Assembly: GCA_902493385.1 (NCBI GenBank)
Contig: CABUPO010000004.1
Span: 115,225-179,224 of the forward strand
Length of the DNA stretch: 64,000 bases
Reading direction: 5' to 3'
DNA from: an uncultured Lachnospiraceae bacterium
GTDB lineage: Bacteria; Bacillota; Clostridia; Lachnospirales; Lachnospiraceae
Numbering within the stretch: the first letter of the stretch is position 1; each line of letters begins with the position of its first letter. The notes under the pieces were generated by a model. It worked only from the letters and a program-made list of their open reading frames with translations. It did no database searches and had not been told where the DNA came from. The position numbers were made by a program, and so were the translations under genes. Shown piece after piece: positions 36,201 to 44,400 of the stretch.

Positions 36201-36229
36201 ATCATACTACAAAAATGTGAACAAAGTAA
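36201..36229 (-). promoter_or_regulatory. Possible promoter of the isomerase/two-component genes
   Basis: Minus-strand TTACTT (36229-36224), 17 bp, TATGAT (36206-36201), about 30 bp before the isomerase ATG and in the gap after the sortase gene. Confidence 0.45.
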
Positions 36230-36263
36230 GTCTTTACCCATTACAATCGTACGCAATTTTAAA

Positions 36264-36971
36264 TTATTCCAAATACCCTGCTAATACAGTCCTTGCATCC
36301 TCAAACTGATACGAGCAGGTTGACAGACATACCAGTCTCTTATCCTTCAATTCCTCTGCTGAAAAGTCACTCAGACATACCGCCTGCTCCCTGATATTGC
36401 ACAAAAACTCTTCTTTTTCCTGCTCCGTAAGAAATATTACATTATATATAAAGCCCCGGCTGTCAATATTAAGACTTGCTATAAAATGCAGCGTATATAT
36501 CTGATTCTGCGTTGTTAAATATCCTGTGCTGTGTTCACGGAAATATGCACTGTTAAGAAAGCTTTCAAGCCCGCTGAATACACGTCCGCCCCGAATATGG
36601 TGTCCGTATATAATAGAATTAAAATCTGAAAAATCGCCATTGCACCGATAATCCAAAAATGGATTTCCAAGCATTGAGGCGTCATTTTTAAAATCATGAT
36701 TTAAATAAAATGTGTTGTCATCTGACTGAACTATTGGAAAATCTATTTCAGTATCAGGAATTGTAAGCCACGCAACAGTCCGCGTGTTAATCTTCAGACA
36801 TTCAGAAAGATATGCCGTATCGTCAGGCTTTACCTGTTCAAACTCCTTAAGCCATTCCTCATATTCATTATCCTCTCGTCTGCCTTTAACATATATAAGG
36901 CAGAAAAACGCCGCTGCGATTAAAAGCAGCAGACTCAGCAGCATGATTACAATCCTCGACCTCTGCATCAA
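36264..36971 (-). CDS. Class B sortase
   Basis: A 235-residue membrane transpeptidase that cleaves a sorting signal and joins the protein to the cell wall. The N-terminal helix (about 7-27) anchors it. The catalytic triad is present: His in IIYGHHIRGG (about 124), Cys219 in LSTCSYQF and Arg227 in EDART. The YGHHIRGGRVF and CSYQFEDAR patterns mark class B. It is the last gene of the surface operon and overlaps the gene before it by 4 bp. Its likely client is the PPKTG protein encoded three genes upstream. Confidence 0.9.
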   Translation of the reverse strand: MMQRSRIVIMLLSLLLLIAAAFFCLIYVKGRREDNEYEEWLKEFEQVKPDDTAYLSECLKINTRTVAWLTIPDTEIDFPIVQSDDNTFYLNHDFKNDASMLGNPFLDYRCNGDFSDFNSIIYGHHIRGGRVFSGLESFLNSAYFREHSTGYLTTQNQIYTLHFIASLNIDSRGFIYNVIFLTEQEKEEFLCNIREQAVCLSDFSAEELKDKRLVCLSTCSYQFEDARTVLAGYLE

Positions 36972-37654
36972 TTATTCTCTCCTGCCTCTGTAAAATTTTT
37001 GGAGAAAGCCGTCATTATATCATCTCCCTGATAATAATCCGAAACCGCCTGAGCCGCTATCTGAATACGAAATTCCGAATCTAACAAATCATTATATTCT
37101 GTTTTTAAAACCGGTACGATAAAAGACTGAAAGAGCGGACTGGTATATGTACCTGCCTCAAGAACCGTAAACCCACTCTCTGTCTTATAATAAAACCAAT
37201 CGTCGTCATTGTTATATATAAAAGCATCATTATGTGATACAACGCTTCCTGTTTCATTCGACAACAGCTTCTGCGTTCCAGCCGCATCCACACATATAGC
37301 GTTTCTGATTGCCTGATACCGCGAATCATTACTGTCTACCGTAACGAAATTACCATTCTCATCTTTACATTTTATTATAATTTTCATACGGACATAGACG
37401 CCTGATTCGCCGTCATTATATACCTTAGGGTCTTTTTCAATACACATACCCGGCTGCATAACGGCGGCATCCATCATTCCTGTCTCAAGCCATTCTGGTT
37501 CCTGAAGCAGGATTCTGACGTCATTTGCCTGATGCTTATTAGTAACTACATCACGGCTGCTGAAGTAAGCGATAGTTAATCCGCACACAAGCAAACCAAC
37601 AGCCACGAATAATACACATATCATATATATTTTTTTATTTATCCGCCTGTTCAC
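36968..37654 (-). CDS. SipW-dependent-type exported protein (camelysin/TasA-like)
   Basis: A 228-residue exported protein. The signal region ends in TIAYFSSRDVVTNKHQANDV, the SipW-type pattern followed by a TNK segment as in TasA and camelysin. The mature part is a beta-rich domain (YVRMKIIIKCKDENGNFVTV). No anchor or sorting signal is seen. It lies 1 bp after a SipW-type peptidase gene, which is probably its processing enzyme. Confidence 0.8.
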   Translation of the reverse strand: MNRRINKKIYMICVLFVAVGLLVCGLTIAYFSSRDVVTNKHQANDVRILLQEPEWLETGMMDAAVMQPGMCIEKDPKVYNDGESGVYVRMKIIIKCKDENGNFVTVDSNDSRYQAIRNAICVDAAGTQKLLSNETGSVVSHNDAFIYNNDDDWFYYKTESGFTVLEAGTYTSPLFQSFIVPVLKTEYNDLLDSEFRIQIAAQAVSDYYQGDDIMTAFSKNFTEAGENN

Positions 37655-37655
37655 T

Positions 37656-38162
37656 TTAACACCCTTTTCTACGTTTTATTATATAAATAACTAACTGCGC
37701 CGCAAAATACAATACAATGGCGGCTATAACCAGGAAAAATACGGCGCGCCCAATTCTACTGTGAGAGAATGTCAGCAGACGCCCCGCATACGGCGCTGAA
37801 AATACAACCTTTCCAAGCAGATTTTCATAAACAACCGGATTAGTATCCGTTACATTATTCTCATCACCTTTAGTATAAAAACATTGATTAACCGTATCTA
37901 TATCTATGACCCGGTGTGTCACAATGGTCATATGGCCGTCTGCCACAAATGAAATCACGTCTCCCAAAGCAATATCATCCGGAGACGAATTGTCTACAAT
38001 AACAACCGAACCCACCGGATACACATTCTTCATGCTTCCAGTCTGCACGGCCAGAGCCTGATATCCGACAGCACGTAAAATAAGCAGTCCTGCTCCAATA
38101 ATCAGAAGCAGGAAAAAGAAGAAATCCATCAGAATGCTTACTGCCTTCTTAAAATATTTCAT
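37656..38162 (-). CDS. SipW-type signal peptidase I (second copy)
   Basis: A 168-residue ER-type signal peptidase using Ser-His rather than Ser-Lys: Ser43 in QTGSMKNVYPVGS and His83 in VTHRV, then YTKGDENNVTD. Membrane helices lie at both ends (about 12-32, 138-160). It is shorter than the paralogue in the same operon. It overlaps the PPKTG gene by 1 bp and precedes a SipW-type substrate gene by 1 bp. Confidence 0.88.
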   Translation of the reverse strand: MKYFKKAVSILMDFFFFLLLIIGAGLLILRAVGYQALAVQTGSMKNVYPVGSVVIVDNSSPDDIALGDVISFVADGHMTIVTHRVIDIDTVNQCFYTKGDENNVTDTNPVVYENLLGKVVFSAPYAGRLLTFSHSRIGRAVFFLVIAAIVLYFAAQLVIYIIKRRKGC

Positions 38163-38923
38163 CAGCGTCGACTCCCGTTATACGTTTTCTTCCTCTTTTT
38201 TAAAATAAGCATAAGCAAAATTATAAGCGCCGCTCCTACTGCTGATAATATACTGATCTCTATCCACAGATTACTTAATAAGCCTGTCTTTGGAGGAACA
38301 TAATCTTCATCTACAACAGCATAAAATATCCACCGGAATGTAACCTCACCATATATCCTTTTATCTCCGCCACCCTCTTCTACTACTGTCGTACCTTTTG
38401 CGTCTACTATCCTTTTTCCATTGTCTATAAATCCGCCGGCGTCAGACCCATTCCACGTAATGCTGCAATTAAAGCTTCGCTGCGCTCCCGGCTCATATAA
38501 TCCCAAATCAATCGGTGTTTTAGTTAAATCAATATTGCCTTTTCCAGTAACCTTGCCATTATATACCTCATTACCATCTAAAGTAATTACCGCGCTGCAC
38601 TCATCCTCCAAATCAATCTTTCCGCTTTTATTGACCGGTTCTGTATAAAAATATATATGATAAGCTTTATCCTCGCGAAGATTCATAACCTGCACGTCCT
38701 TAGAGTAAGTCTCGAACGGTGCCATATTTTCAACGCTGAAAAAAAATTCTCCGGTGTCACTGTTGACAGAATTTCCTTCACTGTCCATAACAGTCAGCTT
38801 TTGCGGAAGGCCTTCTACCGTTCCCTCCGGCAGAGAAACATCCGCAAAAGCTGAATGATTACTGCCAAAAAGGAGAAGAACGCAGCATGATGCAGCAAAA
38901 AACCGTCTGATTCTTTTAGTCAT
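38162..38923 (-). CDS. Surface protein with PPKTG sortase signal
   Basis: A 253-residue wall-anchored protein. A conventional signal peptide ends near SAFADVS. The C-terminal sorting signal PPKTG (210-214) is followed by a membrane helix and the tail KKRKK. The (S/P)PxTG form is the substrate class reported for Clostridioides difficile sortase B, matching the class B sortase at the operon end. The beta-rich ectodomain has WNGSDAGGF. The ATG at 38923 is chosen because GGAGGAG lies 9 bp before it. It may serve as the wall anchor for the fibre. Confidence 0.85.
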   Translation of the reverse strand: MTKRIRRFFAASCCVLLLFGSNHSAFADVSLPEGTVEGLPQKLTVMDSEGNSVNSDTGEFFFSVENMAPFETYSKDVQVMNLREDKAYHIYFYTEPVNKSGKIDLEDECSAVITLDGNEVYNGKVTGKGNIDLTKTPIDLGLYEPGAQRSFNCSITWNGSDAGGFIDNGKRIVDAKGTTVVEEGGGDKRIYGEVTFRWIFYAVVDEDYVPPKTGLLSNLWIEISILSAVGAALIILLMLILKKRKKTYNGSRR

Positions 38924-38966
38924 TTGTTGTTCTCCTCCTTTCGGCAATTTAAAAAATTTCAGACAA

Positions 38967-40025
38967 TTATGGCGTTACTGATTTTGCAGTCCATGTTACT
39001 GATGATATGATATTTGTATCATTACCCGCATATTGTGGCGCTGCGACAGCTTCTGTCCATGCATCTGTAACAGCCTCGGCAGTCTGCTTTCCACTTTCAT
39101 CATTTACCACCTGAACACTGTCAGCAGTTACTTTCAGGTTATAGTCAAACTTATAATACGCACTATTCTTAACCTCATCATCTAACTCAAGCTTATCTAC
39201 AAGCTGTGCAGATGTCGTACCTGCTTTTATTGTATTGTTATAATAGAATACATTATTATTTAATAAAGTCCAATTGTCCTTCCAATCACTGGCAAGCGTA
39301 ATGTTAATCTTTATCATCTTATCAGCATCATCTTTTTGGTATACTGCCGTGATAACGTTACTATTTTCTAAACCAGTATAATCAAGCTCAATTGCAGAAG
39401 CATCAAGAGACTGTTCAGACTTCACTAACATTTTGTATGTAAAAGTTTGAGCATCTTCTTTTTTAATATCTGTAACTGCATAATACGCATTGTCTGAATA
39501 ATAGTAACCTGCATATGCAGTTTTGCCATCCTCAACATCCCTCTCAAACACATAAAGGCCTGAGTCTGTTGGAGTAAAATCCGTACCGTATTTAATTTGT
39601 TCACTTTCGTCTGTTATGGCAGTACCTGCACTGCATACAAGGCGTCCGCCTGCACAAAGAGCCTTAACCTCATTCGCATTCGTATCAGTTGACAGCGTCA
39701 GGTATGACGATACATCACCTGCAGCATAGGCTCCGCCTGCTGCAACAGTTGTCAGGCTCATGGAATTTGACAATGCAACCTTCACAAATGCATCCACATT
39801 ACCCGTATTGGTTACATAAACGTCCTTATTTACTTCCTGACCCGGCGTCCAGTCGCCTGGCGGAGTAAAGTCCTCCACGATAGACACTCCATAATCGTTC
39901 TGCGCTGTCAATTTGTTAGTTACTTCATCCTTAGACGTAAACCATGCAAAAGTTCCGCCAACAACTATAAATAAAGCAAGCAAAACAGCCATGACAAGCA
40001 TTTTTTTGTTTTTTGATTTCTTCAT
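38967..40025 (-). CDS. TasA-like SipW-dependent exported subunit
   Basis: A 352-residue exported protein. The signal region VVGGTFAWFTSKDEVTNKLT has the SipW-type end, with the conserved TNK segment after it. The mature domain begins with WTPGQEVNKDVYVTNTGNVD, a beta-sandwich pattern of TasA/BsaSP family proteins. Ala/Thr/Asp-rich and probably the main fibre subunit of the cluster, by analogy with TasA. It is encoded 31 bp after the first signal-peptidase stop... spacing counted upstream: that peptidase gene ends 31 bp before this ATG. Confidence 0.82.
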   Translation of the reverse strand: MKKSKNKKMLVMAVLLALFIVVGGTFAWFTSKDEVTNKLTAQNDYGVSIVEDFTPPGDWTPGQEVNKDVYVTNTGNVDAFVKVALSNSMSLTTVAAGGAYAAGDVSSYLTLSTDTNANEVKALCAGGRLVCSAGTAITDESEQIKYGTDFTPTDSGLYVFERDVEDGKTAYAGYYYSDNAYYAVTDIKKEDAQTFTYKMLVKSEQSLDASAIELDYTGLENSNVITAVYQKDDADKMIKINITLASDWKDNWTLLNNNVFYYNNTIKAGTTSAQLVDKLELDDEVKNSAYYKFDYNLKVTADSVQVVNDESGKQTAEAVTDAWTEAVAAPQYAGNDTNIISSVTWTAKSVTP

Positions 40026-40056
40026 AGTTCCTCTCTCCTTTTATATTTTTTTATAT

Positions 40057-40635
40057 TTATTTCTCTTGCTCTGCCAGTCCGAAATACATTCTCAGCAGCT
40101 CGAAGAGAACGAATAACATTACCACAAGCGGTATTACAAAATACCATTTCAATTGAATAAAACGGACAATATACCCAAGCTTCGGAATACTAAAGACAAC
40201 CTTGCCAACTATCCGGCTGCTGTCAATCAGAAAGCTGTCCTCTGTCTCGTTCGCATCACCCTTTGTAACAAAGCAGGTAACTTTGCTTCCTTCATAATCC
40301 TGAAGCTTCTTAGTAACACGGTGCGTCAAATATGCATCGCTGTCGCTTGAAGGGTTAAATGTAATAATATCACCGATTTCAATTTCATCCGCATTCCCAA
40401 GCTTCACAATCACCATGTCCCCTACCGATAAAGCTTTTTCCATAGACGGGGTCAATACTGTATAGTAACGGTAGCCAAATATGGACTTCTGCGGGCTTTT
40501 ATCTGCTGCGAATAAAACTGCGCCAATAACAATGGCAATACAAAATATATACACAAACGCAGTTCTTATCCATACCATAACCTTATATCCTTTGGATGGC
40601 TTTTTTTCCGTATTCTTGTGGCTGTTCCTACTCAT
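40057..40635 (-). CDS. SipW-type signal peptidase I (first copy)
   Basis: A 192-residue ER-type signal peptidase: Ser64 in LTPSMEKALSVGD and His105 in YLTHRV, then FVTKGDANETED. A basic N-terminal tail precedes the first helix (about 25-43); a second helix lies near 155-175. The ATG at 40635 is chosen because GGCAGGTG precedes it; a start 12 codons earlier lies inside the upstream gene. It overlaps the upstream substrate gene by 8 bp and is followed by the TasA-like gene. Confidence 0.88.
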   Translation of the reverse strand: MSRNSHKNTEKKPSKGYKVMVWIRTAFVYIFCIAIVIGAVLFAADKSPQKSIFGYRYYTVLTPSMEKALSVGDMVIVKLGNADEIEIGDIITFNPSSDSDAYLTHRVTKKLQDYEGSKVTCFVTKGDANETEDSFLIDSSRIVGKVVFSIPKLGYIVRFIQLKWYFVIPLVVMLFVLFELLRMYFGLAEQEK

Positions 40636-41431
40636 TTGAAGCACCTGCCTTTTCCAGTTTTCCCTGTTCATCTACTGTAATTCCAAGAACGTCGGGAGCG
40701 CCCCACCTGACAGATAAGGCGTCTGCTTTTGTTTGAATTGAGTCTGCGAGAACATCAATATCAAGCTTTATCTGCGCTTTTTCCATCGAAGTATATATCT
40801 CCTCTGAAACCGAAACGCTTTCCAAAAGACATGCTGACGTATTTCCCGGCTCAACAACAGCTATGTGGTAAAAATATCCATCCTGCGGATTAAAAATCCA
40901 GTTATCAGACCAATCATCTGCCAGCTTAAATGTAACGTCTCCCATAATATAGCTGTTCTCTGAAATATTTATCTCCGTAATAACACCAAAGTCCTGTAAT
41001 CCCATATGATTGGAGCTTACATCCACGCAGATTCCGTTCTGCAGCTGACACACCCATCTCGGCACAATACACACGCGAATGTAGGCGTCCGTATTATTCT
41101 CATCCGGATTATCCACATTGAGAATCCGGACAATCTTATCAGCTTTATATAAGCCGTCTTTGTATGTCCATGTAAATGTGTTGTGCGAAATTTCATTTGT
41201 ATTTTCGTTTTCTGTCCATGCATCGTCTGCATTGTCCTTTTCCTGTACCGCCGTTTTAATAACAGCCGGAACAAATTTATTAACTACGCTTTTTTGGTTC
41301 TTGGTATTCAAATAATCCGCTCCGTATGCTGTCAGCGCTGCAGCTGCAACGGCTGTCAGAGAAAATATCATAAGCCTTTTCTTCAGCTTTTTATGTGGTT
41401 TCTTGTATGCTTTCAGGTTCGTATTATTCAT
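40628..41431 (-). CDS. SipW-type exported protein (267 residues)
   Basis: A 267-residue exported protein with a Lys-rich N-terminus and helix (about 18-38) ending ALTAYGADYLNTKNQKSVVN, a variant of the SipW-type signal. The mature part is beta-rich and acidic, with CIVPRWVCQL and a PGNTSACLL segment similar in type to AGTTSAQLV in the TasA-like protein. Its ATG shares one base with the stop of the 1978-residue gene. It may be a minor subunit or adaptor. No wall anchor. Confidence 0.72.
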   Translation of the reverse strand: MNNTNLKAYKKPHKKLKKRLMIFSLTAVAAAALTAYGADYLNTKNQKSVVNKFVPAVIKTAVQEKDNADDAWTENENTNEISHNTFTWTYKDGLYKADKIVRILNVDNPDENNTDAYIRVCIVPRWVCQLQNGICVDVSSNHMGLQDFGVITEINISENSYIMGDVTFKLADDWSDNWIFNPQDGYFYHIAVVEPGNTSACLLESVSVSEEIYTSMEKAQIKLDIDVLADSIQTKADALSVRWGAPDVLGITVDEQGKLEKAGASNE

Positions 41432-44400
41432 CAGCCGCCACCCCCGTCACCAACGGCATTGCTTTCTGCTGTGACAAAATTAAATACATTCTCCGCATAG
41501 GACTGACCTGAAAGATAAGCAAATATACTCTCTTTATTCTTAAATACTACTTTAGGCAAAGCAGACAAATCAGTCCCCAAAGAAGCAGGGAATGCTCCCG
41601 ACTCATACATAGTCTCAGGAAGAGTTATACTAACCTTTTTTTCTTCCTCGCTGCCGTCAAATTCATAATCGGTATTTGACCAGCTGCAATCCTCCTCTAC
41701 AACATAAACGCCTCGCCTGTCACACTGAACAATACTGTTTCCGGTATATGTATAAGGAGCGCTGTCCTGCTGCTCATTGGTACAATTAATACGCGTATAA
41801 AATGTCTCGCCAGCTGTGCCGTTCTTCGCCGCTTTTCCCCCCTTGTAATAACAAAGCTTCATCAAAAATGACTGCGCCGGGTCATATGCGGCAATCTGCT
41901 TTTCAATGTTCAGGTACAGGTGGGTTACGTCTGTAGACACCTTATTGGTAATACGCTCAGTTTTGGCTATCGCATTACTCTGCTGGTCAGCTTCTTCTCC
42001 CTGCGTTTTCTTTCGATAGCTTACAGACGCTTTATTGTGGATTTCAGTAACGCCGGTATCATTGCCAAGCTTTTCCTGCGTTCCATAAAACACTACCCGG
42101 AACTCTTCACCGGACAATATATTCATACCCAATATTGTAAATCCGGCATCCCTGACAATAATATTTATACCCTGCTGTAAGCTGTTATCAACACTGCCGC
42201 CAGCCCATTTTGCAATCAACTTATAATCTTGTTGAGACTTCTCTTTTTTATATACCTCTATTCCTTTTTTTTCATTAAATGTAAAACCATTACTCGGAAA
42301 ATCATCTGTAAAGCTGATATCCTTATAATCAGCCTCATCATGTTTCTTAAAATCAATGGTATATGTTCTTTCCTGCTTTATACCGGATTCATCCGCAGTT
42401 TCATCATCAACCAAAACATCCATGCTGAATATGGCATTTTTCTTAAAGTATTTTAAATCTGTCGGGCTAAATTCACTGTCTCCCACGTCTGCGCTGTCAA
42501 TGACGTCTCCGTTTAGTGACACAAAATCCCATTGAGCTTCATTGGTCAGTACACGCTTAAGCTCAGAAGCAGGCAGGTCATCTACCGTAACCTTATACTC
42601 TGCATAATACACATAATTTAACGGCATACTGGTTATGCTCCATTTAAGACTGCCGTCTTTTTCCTGCATTTTAACCGGCGAGCTATCTTCTGTCTGCGTC
42701 ATCTCTGTCAGATTTCCATAATGGACCATACCGCTTGAGAGATTATACATCTCCTGCCGGTAAATTTTCATGGAGTCCTTCACATATGTACAATTATCAG
42801 GAACCGTGTCATACACGTTTACTATATCTGATTCCATGTATCCTGTATTATGTAATTTAACCCTGTAGGTAAGTGTGTCTCCGCTAAGGACAGCCTTGCG
42901 GTTCTCGTCTGTATTTTCATTTTCTGAAAGCCTGCCATTATCAACCTCATATGCCTTATCCGCTTCATCAAGGGCTGTATAATATTGCCTGTCGTCGCTG
43001 CTGCCATCCGCAACAGGCAAAACCTCTGATTTGGCATTAAGCAGAACATTCTTCTCTGCCCAGACATCTGACGTATTCCTTCGGAATAAGGCTGTAACAC
43101 GCAGACTGTCATTAATGGTTGTATAAGCTTCGGCCTGATTAGAATCCTCTAAATTAAACAGAATATATTTCGTTACACTATTATTTACAGTACCCGACGC
43201 CGACTGTATTTTGAACTTTTTCTCGGACTGTGCATTTTCTTCTACTGTAAATACCTTAGTCTCCGGATTCTGTGTAATTTTATAGCCTGTAAAATCATAT
43301 TGATACTCTGCATTTGAAAAATCAAACTCATTAATTTGGTTATTTGTATCAATACGGGTCATCTCATGGGCTGTTCCCGCTTCATCTATAGCCTCAATAA
43401 TCAACGTAGTGAGTCTGTATTCATTTCCACGATACCACCCCACCGCAGTTTTAGCCTGTGCAGTAGTCATTTTCAATGTTTTTGTATAATAAACATCTCC
43501 ATTATATTCTCTTGGCTGGTTATATGAATTGTAATCATCTTCACTCAGATTGTCATTAACTGTAGTCGTATGCTTTTCATCAGGCAGTATAGTCATAGAC
43601 GGATAATTCTGAGTCCATGAATATGTACTATCGTCGCCTGTAATATTATCCGTCACATACTGGTCAATACAGGTTTGCGGAGTTTTATCTTTATCAATAG
43701 TATGTTTCTCATTCAGAATTCCCGTAATCATCTCCACATTATAGGAATCTGCCGATATCCTTACCAGCTTGGAATCCATAAGATATCTGCCGTCATCCAG
43801 CCGCCAATAATAATCAAGATAATAAAATCCCGTATCGTCTACCGTATCGTTCTTGACAAACGGCGCTTCTCCCTGCCATTTTTTAATATTCTCCCCGCTA
43901 TAATCAATTTCCTCTTCCTTATTAAGCAGCCATGAACCGTTTTCATCTTTTTCCGGTACAGCTTTATATATCTTCACCATAGTTCCGCCTGAATTATAAG
44001 ACAGGTTCCTTATATTACTATATTTAGCGTCCTTATTGGCAACCTCAATCCTTTGCTCTAACAGTCCGATGCTGCCATCCTCATTCTTTTTTCCAATCTG
44101 CGCTTTTATGCCGGCCGTTTCATCTGCGCTTAAGTCTGCGTCAGTCACGGCCGGATATTTTTTATAATAAGCAAAATTTTCTCTATCGTTATCGGCCCGT
44201 TGAGTATAAGGCAAAAGCTTCTGATTATTATAAATATCAGTACCCATGCGGTACCGGTCTGTAATAGCATACACAACTCCTACAGAATGATTAAAACCGT
44301 TCAATGTTATCTGCGAACTTTCGCTGTCCATAGTTACAACATTATCCGGCACCTGGCCTGTATTATCTTCATCCTTTGAAATATTTATATGTATCATCTC

